Shown here piece by piece: positions 33,448-42,395 of a stretch of DNA of 64,000 nt. The notes beneath the pieces are model-generated. The model saw only the letters and a list, made by a program, of their open reading frames with translations. It ran no database searches and was not told the origin of the DNA. Position 1 is the stretch's first letter. Every line of letters begins with the position of its first letter. The translations under genes were made by a program, and so were the position numbers. The stretch is from NCBI GenBank assembly GCA_035995185.1, contig DASYKT010000002.1, forward strand, positions 380,230 through 444,229, in the 5' to 3' direction. This DNA comes from DASYKT01 sp035995185 (GTDB lineage: Bacteria; Acidobacteriota; Blastocatellia; Pyrinomonadales; Pyrinomonadaceae).

Positions 33448-35544
33448 ATGCGTCCCTTTAAAACCTTAACCTTCCGAGTTTTATTTTTCAGTTTAATTTT
33501 ATCTTTCACCTGGCAGCTGGTTTCGGCACAGGGCAAAGTCCCGATCACGCATGAATCTATGTGGCTGTTGAAGCGCACGGGCGCGCCGGTGCCCAGCCCG
33601 GACGGAAAATGGGTGGTGTTTTCGCTGACCGAGCCTGCTTATGATGAAAAAGAGCAGGTGGCGGACCTGTGGATAGTGTCGGCCGATGGCAGCGCGAAAC
33701 CGCGCCGGCTGACTTCGACCAAGGCGGGTGAAAGCGGCACAACATGGTCGCCCGACAGCACCCGGATCGCTTTTTCGGCCAAGCGTGAGACCGACGAAGC
33801 CAATCAAATTTATGTGCTGAACATCAGCGGCGGCGAGGCCGTGCGCGTGACAAATATTTCTACCGGGGCGCGCAATCCGCAGTGGCGGCCCGATGGTAAA
33901 GGGCTTCTTTTTATCAGCAGCGTCTATCCCGGCGCGATGAACGATGACGACAATAAACGCGTAGCAAAAGACCGCAAAGACCGTAAGTACAAGGCGCGCG
34001 TTTACGATTCATTTCCCGTGCGCAACTGGGACCGGTGGATAGATGAAATGCAGACGCACGTCATCGTCCAGGAAATTGCAGATGGCGCTAAACCGAAAGA
34101 TCTGCTGGCGGGAACAAAACTGGTCGCGGAAAAAGGCTATGGCGGGCGCATCGGCAGCGGCAGTGACGACATCGATGCGGTCTGGACACCGGATGGAAAT
34201 TCGGTGGTATTTATCGCTTCGGTCAATCGCGCTTCGGGCGCTTCGGAAGACAATAAGATAAACGCCTACCGGATCAGCACAGGCGGCGGCGAAGCTGCGC
34301 AGATCACCAACGGCAGCGGCGAATACGGTCGGCCGACATTTAGCCCCGATGGAAAAACGCTTTACCTGACCTTTAGCCCGTTCGGAGAAAAAGTTTATAA
34401 CCTTACGCGCCTGGCTTCGGTCGATTGGGCAAATCCGGGTGAGCCGAAAATTCTTACGCCAACTTTTGACCGTTCGGTCGGAAGCTTTGCCTTATCGTCC
34501 GACAGCCAAACCATCTATCTCACCGCCGAAGAGGCCGGCCATGAAAAAATTTACCTGATGGCCGCCGGCGGCGGCGAGGTCCATCCGCTGACCGAGCTCA
34601 ATAACGGCTGCTACACGAATCTGGCGATCTCTTCCAGGTCATCCGTGCCGCAGCTTTTTGTTAACTGGGACAGCGCGATAAATCCGCCGGAAATATATGC
34701 CCTGGGTCTCGGGAATGAAAAATCGGGAAAAGCACTGACCAGCTTTAACTCGGAAGCTTTGGCGAAATGGGACGTCGAACCGGTAAAAGAATTTTGGTTC
34801 ACCAGCAAGGCCGGACGGCGCATTCACAATATGTATGTGACGCCGCCCAGTTTCGATCCGAATAAAAAATACCCTTTGTTGGTGGTGATGCACGGCGGCC
34901 CGCACAGTCAATGGCGCGATAATTGGGGCCTGCGCTGGAATTATCATTTGCTGGCTTCGCCCGGCTATATAGTTCTTTTAACGAACTACACGGGTTCGAC
35001 CGGGTTTGGCGAAAAATTCGCGCAAGGCATTCAAGGCGATCCGTTCCGCACACCCGCCGACGAAATAAATGAAGCGGCCGATGAAGCCATCAAGCGGTTT
35101 TCGTTCGTGGACGGAACCCGGCAATGCGCGGCCGGCGCCAGCTATGGCGGCCATTTGGCAAACTGGATGGAAGCGACGACAACGCGCTACAAATGCATTG
35201 TGGCGCATGCCGGTTTGGTCAACGCCGAAGCACAGTGGGGAACCAGCGACAGTATCTACGACCGCGAAAAAAATCAGGGCGCGCCGCACTGGGAAAAAGC
35301 GTGGAACGATCAAAACCCGATCAAGTATGCGAAAAATTTCAAGACGCCGATCCTGGTAACGGTCGGCGAGAACGATTTTCGCGTGCCGCTTAATAATTCG
35401 CTGGAAAATTTTGCGACTCTGCAGCGGATGAAAGTTCCCAGCCGGCTGATCGTTTTCCCGGAGGAAAATCACTGGATACTAAAAGCCGAAGACAGCCGTT
35501 ATTTCTATACCGAACTGCACGGCTGGTTGAAAAAATGGCTATAA
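33448..35544 (+). CDS. S9 family (prolyl oligopeptidase-type) secreted peptidase
   Basis: 698 residues with signal peptide (MRPFKTLTFRVLFFSLILSF, cleaved near VSAQG). The N-terminal two thirds form a beta-propeller of WD-like TolB repeats (VPSPDGKWVVFSL, TWSPDSTRIAFS, TFSPDGKTLYLTF). The C-terminal alpha/beta-hydrolase has the nucleophile in GASYGGHLANWM (about residue 564), Asp in VGENDFRVPL and His in EENHWI. This is the acylaminoacyl-peptidase/DPP-like S9C group. It probably degrades peptides in the periplasm. GGAG precedes the ATG. Confidence 0.93.
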   Translation: MRPFKTLTFRVLFFSLILSFTWQLVSAQGKVPITHESMWLLKRTGAPVPSPDGKWVVFSLTEPAYDEKEQVADLWIVSADGSAKPRRLTSTKAGESGTTWSPDSTRIAFSAKRETDEANQIYVLNISGGEAVRVTNISTGARNPQWRPDGKGLLFISSVYPGAMNDDDNKRVAKDRKDRKYKARVYDSFPVRNWDRWIDEMQTHVIVQEIADGAKPKDLLAGTKLVAEKGYGGRIGSGSDDIDAVWTPDGNSVVFIASVNRASGASEDNKINAYRISTGGGEAAQITNGSGEYGRPTFSPDGKTLYLTFSPFGEKVYNLTRLASVDWANPGEPKILTPTFDRSVGSFALSSDSQTIYLTAEEAGHEKIYLMAAGGGEVHPLTELNNGCYTNLAISSRSSVPQLFVNWDSAINPPEIYALGLGNEKSGKALTSFNSEALAKWDVEPVKEFWFTSKAGRRIHNMYVTPPSFDPNKKYPLLVVMHGGPHSQWRDNWGLRWNYHLLASPGYIVLLTNYTGSTGFGEKFAQGIQGDPFRTPADEINEAADEAIKRFSFVDGTRQCAAGASYGGHLANWMEATTTRYKCIVAHAGLVNAEAQWGTSDSIYDREKNQGAPHWEKAWNDQNPIKYAKNFKTPILVTVGENDFRVPLNNSLENFATLQRMKVPSRLIVFPEENHWILKAEDSRYFYTELHGWLKKWL

Positions 35545-35648
35545 GCAAAGGCGGCTTACTGAAGTCGGGCAAGCCATGCTTTAAATGGCATTGTCCATAA
35601 AAACTTGATTCCGTCGATCTGAAGTATAAAAGCAGCGACTCTTGTTTA

Positions 35649-35740
35649 GTGCATTTAGTGTGTTTCGTGGTTAAGCTTAGTTTTATCATGCTTATAAAGT
35701 TGTAAGAGTTTAACCACGAAACGCACCAAACACACGAAAA
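35649..35740. repeat. Imperfect inverted repeat of the CACGAA type
   Basis: The left arm reads GTGTGTTTCGTGGTTAA (about 35658-35674) and the right arm TTAACCACGAAACGCACC (about 35709-35726), separated by about 35 bases. Related to the words at 244-273 and 56381-56445. It lies in the 330-base gap between the S9 peptidase and DUF885 genes, which has no gene of its own. Confidence 0.6.
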
Positions 35741-35871
35741 ACATCGTAGCTGTTCTGAAGCAATTGATAGCGCTAAAGGTATGCGCTGTGAAACAAAATC
35801 GGCGGCAGCCCGTTTACAATTCTAATTTCGGTAACGGTTTTCACATAATTTCATAGGTTAAGGAGAGGTTT

Positions 35872-37623
35872 ATGCGCCTTAAAACAGGTTTTGTTTTCTT
35901 TTTGATAGTTACAATACTTTTTTCCGGCTGCCAGCAAAAGCCGACGGTATCAAATCAAGTGGCAAATTCAAATACGAACAGCACGGCGGCAAACGCCCAA
36001 TGGGACACTTATGTCGCAAAATTTCTGGACGATTATTTTGCGGCAAATCCTTCGTTTGCGGTTTCTTCGGGCAAACACGACCAGGACGGCAAGCTGCCGG
36101 ATTGGAGTGAGGAAGGCCTGAAAAAAGAGATCGACCGGCTCAAGGCTGAGCGTGATAAAGCGGCGGCGTTTAAGGACGAGCAGCTTGACGAGCGGCAGCG
36201 TTTTGAGCGGGATTATTTGATCGCGCAGATAGATAAAGACCTCTTCTGGCGTGAGACGGCCGATCAGCCGCACAAAAATCCCACTTTTTATTCGGACGCG
36301 CTCGACCCGGACGTCTATGTTTCGCGCGATTACGCGCCGCTCGATGTGCGGATCAAGGCTTACACCGCTTACGCGAAAAATGTTCCAGCCGCACTCGAAC
36401 AGGTCAAAAAGAATCTGAAATTCCCGATGGCGCCGACCTTGCTCAAGATCGGCAAAACGACGATCGGCGGCCTGGCGGATTTTTATGAAAAAGATGTGCC
36501 GAAAGTTTTTGAAACGGTAAAAGACGAGCAATCGCAAAAAGATTTTACAGAGGCGAACGAAGCGGCGGCTAAGGCCATTAAAGATTTCGATAAATGGCTT
36601 GGTGAGCAGGAAGCCAGCAAATCCGGCGGGTTTGAGCTGGGCGACAAACTCTTCACCTGGATGCTGAAAGCCACCGAAGGCGTAGAGATCGACTTGCCGA
36701 AACTCGAAGAGATCGCCAGGCAGGACCTGAAAAAAAATCTGGATGCGCTAAAGGTCGAATGCGATAAATACGCCCCCGGTAAATCTCTTAAAGAGTGCAG
36801 TGAAAAAGCCTCGGCCAGTAAAGCCGAGGGTACGAACGTGGTGGATATGGCCACCAAGCAGCTTGACAGTTTGCGCAAATTTATCACGGACAACGACCTG
36901 GTAAGCATGCCGGGAACCGAGCAGGCCAAGGTCGGATTGGCCCCGCCCTACAAGGCCTGGAATTTTGCTTATATAAATATTCCCGGCCCGTACGAGACCG
37001 GACTGTCGTCGACCTACTACGTGGCGCCGCCGAACCCGACATGGCCCAAGAAAAAACAGGAAGCTTACTTGCCGGGCAAGGGCAGCTTGCTTTTCACTTC
37101 GGTCCACGAAGTTTACCCCGGACACTTTGTGCAGTTTCTGCACGCCAACCGGTCGCAATCGAAATTCGGACAGGTCTTTGTCGGCTACGCCTATGCCGAA
37201 GGCTGGGCGCATTACACCGAAGAAATGATGTATGACGCGGGCCTGGGCAAAGACGATCCGGAAATGCACATCGGCCAGCTGCAGGAAGCGCTGCTGCGCA
37301 ACATCCGCTTTCTTTCGGCCATCGGGCTGCACACCAAGGGCATGACCGTCGAGGAATCGAAAAAGATGTTCGTCGAAGAGGGAATGCAGGACGAAGGCAG
37401 CGCCGAGCAGCAAGCCGAGCGCGGAACTTTCGACCCGGCTTACCTAAATTACACGATGGGCAAACTGATGATCAGAAAACTGCGCGACGACTGGTGCGCC
37501 TCGCGCGGAGGCCGCAGCGCGTGGAAACAGTTTCACGATCAATTCCTGTCATACGGCGGCCCGCCGATCCCGCTCGTCCGCAAGGCGATGATGGGCAAGG
37601 ACGACAAAGGCTCTTTGTTCTAA
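35872..37623 (+). CDS. DUF885 family lipoprotein, putative metallopeptidase
   Basis: 583 residues. Lipoprotein signal MRLKTGFVFFLIVTILFSGC with an Asn/Thr-rich linker. The DUF885 region fills the rest. A zinc site is visible: HEVYPGH at about residues 411-417 (an HExxxGH variant of HExxH) and EGWAHYTEEMM about 30 residues later, supplying the third ligand. The family is helical and is linked to peptide hydrolysis in some members. Probably an outer-membrane or periplasmic metallopeptidase. AAGGAGAGG precedes the ATG. Confidence 0.88.
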   Translation: MRLKTGFVFFLIVTILFSGCQQKPTVSNQVANSNTNSTAANAQWDTYVAKFLDDYFAANPSFAVSSGKHDQDGKLPDWSEEGLKKEIDRLKAERDKAAAFKDEQLDERQRFERDYLIAQIDKDLFWRETADQPHKNPTFYSDALDPDVYVSRDYAPLDVRIKAYTAYAKNVPAALEQVKKNLKFPMAPTLLKIGKTTIGGLADFYEKDVPKVFETVKDEQSQKDFTEANEAAAKAIKDFDKWLGEQEASKSGGFELGDKLFTWMLKATEGVEIDLPKLEEIARQDLKKNLDALKVECDKYAPGKSLKECSEKASASKAEGTNVVDMATKQLDSLRKFITDNDLVSMPGTEQAKVGLAPPYKAWNFAYINIPGPYETGLSSTYYVAPPNPTWPKKKQEAYLPGKGSLLFTSVHEVYPGHFVQFLHANRSQSKFGQVFVGYAYAEGWAHYTEEMMYDAGLGKDDPEMHIGQLQEALLRNIRFLSAIGLHTKGMTVEESKKMFVEEGMQDEGSAEQQAERGTFDPAYLNYTMGKLMIRKLRDDWCASRGGRSAWKQFHDQFLSYGGPPIPLVRKAMMGKDDKGSLF

Positions 37624-37644
37624 AAAGGGAGTTTGAGTAAACGG

Positions 37645-37704
37645 TTCAGAGTTCGAGCTTCAGCTTGTCTTGTTTTCGAGATGAGCTAAAGTTTGAACTC
37701 TGAA
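37645..37704. repeat. Inverted repeat with TTCAGAGTTC / GAACTCTGAA arms
   Basis: TTCAGAGTTCGAGCTT (37645-37660) and AAAGTTTGAACTCTGAAC (about 37688-37705) form an imperfect hairpin 20 bases after the DUF885 stop. The word TTTGAACTCTGAAC is shared with 23238. It may act as a transcription stop but lacks a clean stem-plus-T form. Confidence 0.5.
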
Positions 37705-37731
37705 CTTTTTTGTCCGTGATACGACAAGAGA

Positions 37732-37786
37732 GAACCACCCCGTCGCGCAAGGCCGCGCCACCCCACCTTTGTAAGGAGGGGAGTTT
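37732..37786. repeat. ACCACCCC-type dispersed repeat, copy 3
   Basis: GAACCACCCCGTCGCGCAAG, then GCCACCCCACCTTTGTAAGG and AGGGGAGTTT. Third copy of the family seen at 23161 and 26265; it has a changed loop in the terminal hairpin. Confidence 0.8.
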
Positions 37787-37812
37787 CCTAAAGCTGTGGT
37801 GTTCGCATCATT

Positions 37813-37891
37813 CGGAATAGATAAAAGATGATAGATGATAACTGAAAGATTCGATCTATTCTCTATCATCTATCAGTTATCATCTATTCCG
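37813..37891. repeat. GATAGAT hairpin repeat, copy 1
   Basis: Left arm CGGAATAGATAAAAGATGAT and AGATGATAACTGAAAGAT (37813-37850) pairs over almost its full length with 37854-37891, with a tiny loop. A second, more diverged copy is at 50309-50391. AT-rich and unlike the surrounding genes. The rest of 37892-38100 shows no gene. Confidence 0.75.
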
Positions 37892-38100
37892 AACGACATT
37901 CCTTCTCAGCACCACAACTTTAGGACAACACCAGTTTCCGGAAAGCATTCCCTTATCACCCTATTTCTGCTATTATTTGCAAAGTTAATTTATAACCTGT
38001 CAGCATTTAGACCGGCTAGTTTCTAAACTTGAATTGCAATAAAGACACCGTCGCCGGACCTATCAGTTTCTCCGGCGCTTAGCTGTCTTTGGACATTAAA

Positions 38101-39828
38101 ATGCCAGGATCACGTTTCCTAAACCTGCTTTTCTTTCACGTCATTTTAGGTATGGCTGTTTTGGCGCAGCCGGCAACGGACCTCCCCGCGGTCAAGCTGG
38201 AAGCCGGGAAACCGATCGCGCGCGAAATTAAGACCGGCGAGACACATACCTATTCGCTCTTTCTGGAAACCGGGCAGTTTTTGGATGCGGCGGTCAATCA
38301 ACAGGGCATCGACGTCGTGGTGAAAATTCTGGCGCCGGATAACGGCCAGTTGATGAAGATCGATTCGCCCAATGGCCTGAATGGTGATGAGCCAATTGCG
38401 ATCGAAGCCAAAACCACCGGAAACTATTACATCGAGGTCTTCCCGCTTGATGAAACAGGAAATAGCCCGGCGGGCCGCTATGAGATCAGGATCAATGAAC
38501 TACTGACAGCCGATGTTTACGCCAAACGGCAGGCGGAAAGAAAAAGAAAACTACAGGCGGTGATAGCCTGGCTCAAGGGCAATGCCGCGCCGATCAAAAC
38601 GGTTGAAGCCGGCAGCGGCTTTGATGACATGCAGCCGCTAAAAAAAGTTTTCAAGGACGTGCGTTTTGTCGGCCTGGGCGAAGAGACCCACGGCACCCGC
38701 GAATTTTTTCAATTCAAGCACCGGATGCTCGAATTTCTCGTGCGGGAAATGGGTTTCCGTGTTTTTGCGATCGAAGCAAGTTATTCGGCCTGTCAAAACA
38801 TCAACGATTACGTGATGGGCAAAATGGACGACGGCGCAAAAGCCCTCGTCAGCCAGGGCTTCTGGACGTGGAACACGGAAGAAGTAAGGGCCATGCTGGA
38901 TTGGATGCGAAAATATAACGCCGGCGTGCCCGCGGACAAAAAAGTAAAATTTGTCGGCTTTGATATTCAGAACAATGAAACCGGGAAGATAAAACTTCTG
39001 GAATATCTGAAAAGAGTCGCGCCTGAACGCGCGACGGAAACAGAAAGTTTTTTTAAGATCAGGGAGGGAGAATTAGGGTACAGCGTTTTTGACACAAGCG
39101 AAAAAGGCAAAGAAGGCACAGCGAAATTTAGAGCACTGGCAAGTCAATATAACGATCTGTTCGTTTTTCTCGATCTTAATGGGACGTCGCTCGCGGCTAA
39201 GTCCAGCCAGGCTGAATATGAGCAGATGCGTGAATATTCCCGCGTCATATTACAATTTACTTCCTCTTACACATCTCCGGCCAACACTATTTATCTGCGG
39301 GACCGGTATATGGCTGATAATTTTCGCCGCCTGGTGGAACACGAACCGGCGGGAACACGATTTGTTATCTGGGCGCACAACGGGCATATTTCAACCAATC
39401 AATTCGAGGGCCAATCTTTCGGTTCAAGTCTGCGGCGTTTTTACGGTAAAGATTATTACGCGCTCGGGTTTAGCTTCAATCAGGGGTCGTTCCAGGCAAT
39501 GGGGCCGAAGGAAAACGCCCCGTCCCAATTTTCGCTGACACAGTTTACCGTAGGGACAGGCCCGGCCGATTCCGTTGATTGGTACCTGGCGCAAACCGGC
39601 CTGAAAAGTTTTGTAGTTGATTTTCGCGGGCCGAGAAAAAATGGAGAATTCAGCGAGTGGTTAACGGGCGAGCACCGGATGCGTTCGATCGGAGCGATCT
39701 ATTATCCAAATCTGCCCGAGCTAAATGTCTTCGGGCTGACGGTCTTAGGCAAGGAATTTGACGGTTTGTTTTTTATCGATGCCGCCACAAGGGCGCGGCC
39801 GAATTCATCGGTTAAAAAAGACAGGTGA
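38101..39828 (+). CDS. Erythromycin-esterase-family protein with N-terminal PPC-like domain
   Basis: About 575 residues from the ATG at 38101 (MPGSRFLNLLFFHVILGMAV signal peptide). Residues ~25-125 form a beta-sandwich like bacterial pre-peptidase C-terminal domains (HTYSLFLETGQFLDAAVNQQ, YYIEVFPLDET). The esterase fold follows: VGLGEETHGTREFFQFKHRM with the Glu/His pair used for water activation, and RVFAIEASYS. Known relatives hydrolyse the macrolide lactone, but most family members have other, unknown substrates. Secreted. Calling it a resistance gene is not justified by sequence alone. Confidence 0.87.
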   Translation: MPGSRFLNLLFFHVILGMAVLAQPATDLPAVKLEAGKPIAREIKTGETHTYSLFLETGQFLDAAVNQQGIDVVVKILAPDNGQLMKIDSPNGLNGDEPIAIEAKTTGNYYIEVFPLDETGNSPAGRYEIRINELLTADVYAKRQAERKRKLQAVIAWLKGNAAPIKTVEAGSGFDDMQPLKKVFKDVRFVGLGEETHGTREFFQFKHRMLEFLVREMGFRVFAIEASYSACQNINDYVMGKMDDGAKALVSQGFWTWNTEEVRAMLDWMRKYNAGVPADKKVKFVGFDIQNNETGKIKLLEYLKRVAPERATETESFFKIREGELGYSVFDTSEKGKEGTAKFRALASQYNDLFVFLDLNGTSLAAKSSQAEYEQMREYSRVILQFTSSYTSPANTIYLRDRYMADNFRRLVEHEPAGTRFVIWAHNGHISTNQFEGQSFGSSLRRFYGKDYYALGFSFNQGSFQAMGPKENAPSQFSLTQFTVGTGPADSVDWYLAQTGLKSFVVDFRGPRKNGEFSEWLTGEHRMRSIGAIYYPNLPELNVFGLTVLGKEFDGLFFIDAATRARPNSSVKKDR

Positions 39829-40019
39829 GCAATTTATTTTCAGTTTATTAACTCATGAGTCAATCAGAACAAAAATAACGATTTTTCTGAAGGAAGCAGA
39901 AAAGCACAGGGGGCTTTTCTCTCTCAGAAAAAAAGAGCTAAATTTTTGAACAAAAAAGAGGCAGGATCCAGTCTTTTTTTAGTCATCGATTGATTAAAAC
40001 ATCTCCCGGGAGACAAAAT

Positions 40020-40865
40020 ATGCCGGATTTAAATACCTTAAATAATAAGGTTACATGGTTAAGAGTTTCGATCATACTTTTATCCGTTCTTTATGGTGTT
40101 CTTCATCACTATGACGCCCTTCCGCATGGTGTAAATGAAGGTATTCTGATACTTCTGCTGTTTTTTCTCATGGAACAGTTCCTCGGGATCAGTAATAAGC
40201 TGCATGACGGGGACAAGAAGGATAACGAGCAGAAAAGGTTTGTCGAAGCTGAAAGAAATATCAATGGCCATCTGCTGAAAAATTTAATGGAGGAACTGAA
40301 TCATTCGATCAAAATTGACGGATCGAATTTGATCATCAAACATTTTATCTGGGCACTTTACAGCTACACTAATTACTGGTCGCTGCTGGTTGAACAGCAG
40401 AAGAATAGCCAGGGCGAAGTAGCGCTTGAGTTACAGATAATTCATAGTTGTGAAATGGGGGTATGGATCGATCATCCTCTAACACAGCGATTTTTACAGG
40501 AGCAGAGAAAATTCTGTGAGTATGGCGGGAAGATCACGCGCATTTTATGTTCCAGAGGAGCGGTGCCGAAAGATAAAATAAAAGCAGCGGCAAAACAAAT
40601 GATGGATATCGGAATAAAGGTTCGATATTTCGACATAGCATCATTCGATGTTAATCATTCATTTTCCTGGGATTTCTTAAGGACCGTGCAGAACGAGAAC
40701 TGCGTAATTTGGAGCGCGTTTGGCCCCGGTATTGGCGGGCCGATCGAACTTGCAGTTTACACCAAGACAAGTGAGTATGAGGGAACCGATCTGAAAAGAT
40801 TGTGGTCGGATATAGAAAAACATTCAGTTGAATTTACAGAGGGTCCATCGATCAATATCGGCTGA
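40020..40865 (+). CDS. Two-TM protein with unrecognised cytoplasmic domain
   Basis: 281 residues from the ATG at 40020, with GGGAGA upstream. Two TM helices come first (WLRVSIILLSVLYGVLHH; ILILLLFFLMEQFLGI). A charged helix follows (DKKDNEQKRFVEAERNI), then an alpha/beta domain with IKHFIWALYSYTNYW, ITRILCSRGAVPKDKIKAAA and NENCVIWSAFGPGIGGPIEL. I do not recognise the family. Lower GC than the surrounding enzymes and alone between an esterase and an aminotransferase gene, so it may be acquired. A membrane-anchored signalling or defence effector is possible but unproven. Confidence 0.72.
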   Translation: MPDLNTLNNKVTWLRVSIILLSVLYGVLHHYDALPHGVNEGILILLLFFLMEQFLGISNKLHDGDKKDNEQKRFVEAERNINGHLLKNLMEELNHSIKIDGSNLIIKHFIWALYSYTNYWSLLVEQQKNSQGEVALELQIIHSCEMGVWIDHPLTQRFLQEQRKFCEYGGKITRILCSRGAVPKDKIKAAAKQMMDIGIKVRYFDIASFDVNHSFSWDFLRTVQNENCVIWSAFGPGIGGPIELAVYTKTSEYEGTDLKRLWSDIEKHSVEFTEGPSINIG

Positions 40866-40890
40866 ACCACAGAAAGGTCATTAGTAAAAA

Positions 40891-42195
40891 ATGAGTCAAC
40901 CAGAAAAAGGATCTACAGTTTCTGATGCGGTAAGAAAGCACAAGGAGTTTCTCTTTCCGGCGGTCGCGACCTATTACCAGGAGCCCATCGCGCTGGTGAA
41001 AGGCGAGGGCGCATATGTCTGGGACGATCAGGGCAATCGCTATTTGGATTGTTTCGGCGGCGTGCTCACGGTTAGCGTGGGGCATGCGAATCCGAGAGTA
41101 AATGAAGCGATCATTAAACAGACCAACACCCTGCAGCATGCCTCAACGCTTTACGCCAACCAGCCGCAGGGCGATCTGGCGGAAAAGCTGGCGGAGATCT
41201 CACCAGGCGATCTGAAAAAATCATTTTTTACCGTGAGCGGGACAGAGGCGGACGATACGGCGATAATGGCGGCCAAAATGGCCACCGGCAGGCACGAGAT
41301 AGTCGTGCTGCGGCACAGCTATTCAGGCCGCTCGGCAACTGCGCTCTCAGCCGTGGGACACGCCACGTGGCGGCCGATTGCGTCTCAGGTGGCGGGGATA
41401 GTGCATGCGCGCGCGCCGTATTGTTACAGATGCCCGCTAAGCCTGACACCGGAGAATTGTGGTTTGGCTTGTGCTGAAGATGTAAAAGAAGTGATCGAAA
41501 CGGCGACGACCGGAGAGATCGCGGCTTTTATGGCTGAACCTATTCTTGGTGTCGGAGGATTTATCGTGCCGCCTGCCGGCTATTTTGAGCGCGTCGAGGA
41601 GATCACGCGGCAGCACGGAGGCCTCTTTATTGCGGACGAAGTGCAGACGGCTTGGGGACGAACCGGTGATAAATGGTTCGGGATCGAGCACTGGGATGTG
41701 AAACCCGATATTCTCACTTCGGCAAAGGGGTTGGGTAATGGCGTACCCGTTGCATGGACGATCGCCACTCCTGAAGTGGCAGATAAGTATAGAGGGATAA
41801 CATTTTCCACTTTCGGCGGTAATCCTGTTTCGTCCGTAGCCGCGCTCGCGGTGATCAAAGAGATCGAGGACAACGACCTGCGTACCAACGCCCGCGTGGT
41901 TGGCGATTACTTCCGCGGAAAATTGGAAGCGCTGAAGGAAAAATATCCGGTCATCGGCGACGTGCGCGGCATGGGATTGATGCAGGCCGTCGAGCTGGTC
42001 AAAGACCGCAAGACAAAAGAGCCCGCGTCCGAGGCCGTGCTGAAAGTTTTTGAGGAAACCAAACGCCGCGGCGTGCTCATCGGCAAAGGCGGCCTTTATG
42101 GCAACGTCATCCGCACCGGGATGATGCTCAATTCGACCACCGCGCACGTGGATGAAATGGTCGAAGCGATGGATGCCGGTTTTGCGCTTTGTTAA
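40891..42195 (+). CDS. Class III (omega-type) aminotransferase, AGXT2/beta-alanine-pyruvate-like
   Basis: 434 residues, PLP fold-type I class III. The PLP lysine is in LTSAKGLGNGVPVAWT, with LFIADEVQTAWGRTG (Asp that holds the pyridine nitrogen) and FSTFGGNPVSS. A four-Cys segment CYRCPLSLTPENCGLAC occurs near residue 180, as in many AGXT2-like proteins. Likely reactions: transfer of the amino group of beta-alanine or 3-aminoisobutyrate to pyruvate or glyoxylate. This suits the downstream dihydropyrimidinase and beta-ureidopropionase genes, since those make beta-alanine. The substrate is an inference from context. Confidence 0.9.
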   Translation: MSQPEKGSTVSDAVRKHKEFLFPAVATYYQEPIALVKGEGAYVWDDQGNRYLDCFGGVLTVSVGHANPRVNEAIIKQTNTLQHASTLYANQPQGDLAEKLAEISPGDLKKSFFTVSGTEADDTAIMAAKMATGRHEIVVLRHSYSGRSATALSAVGHATWRPIASQVAGIVHARAPYCYRCPLSLTPENCGLACAEDVKEVIETATTGEIAAFMAEPILGVGGFIVPPAGYFERVEEITRQHGGLFIADEVQTAWGRTGDKWFGIEHWDVKPDILTSAKGLGNGVPVAWTIATPEVADKYRGITFSTFGGNPVSSVAALAVIKEIEDNDLRTNARVVGDYFRGKLEALKEKYPVIGDVRGMGLMQAVELVKDRKTKEPASEAVLKVFEETKRRGVLIGKGGLYGNVIRTGMMLNSTTAHVDEMVEAMDAGFALC

Positions 42196-42204
42196 GAATC
42201 TTTG

Positions 42205-42267
42205 CCACAGAGAACACAGAGTTCACAGAGAAGAAAATTAACAGGGATAGACAGGATGAACAGGATA
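42205..42267. repeat. CCACAGAG / ACAGGGAT repeat, copy 1
   Basis: CCACAGAGAACACAGAGTTC, ACAGAGAAG, then ACAGGGATAGACAGGATGAA and CAGGATAA. The same composite word, with two units exchanged, is at 60193-60252. It fills most of the gap between the aminotransferase and the sulfatase genes. Confidence 0.75.
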
Positions 42268-42395
42268 AACTTTCAAAATGTAATTCCTTCATTTCTTTTT
42301 ATCCCATTTCATTTTCTGTCAGGCCGGCGGCGTCGGTCAAGGGCGATATCGTGAGCCAGAATTAAAAGTGATGAAGGCAAGAGAAACGGGCATCG

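Noticed and set aside
37813..37891. CRISPR array
   Set aside because: The repeated words form one large hairpin and are not equally spaced direct repeats with spacers; no cas genes exist in the window.
38101..39828. Macrolide resistance gene
   Set aside because: The erythromycin-esterase fold is shared by many unrelated hydrolases, and the added PPC-like domain and secretion signal make a resistance call unsafe.
39898..39920. Terminator after the erythromycin-esterase-like gene
   Set aside because: AGAAAAGC and GCTTTTCT form a stem, but no T run follows on either strand, so termination is not supported.
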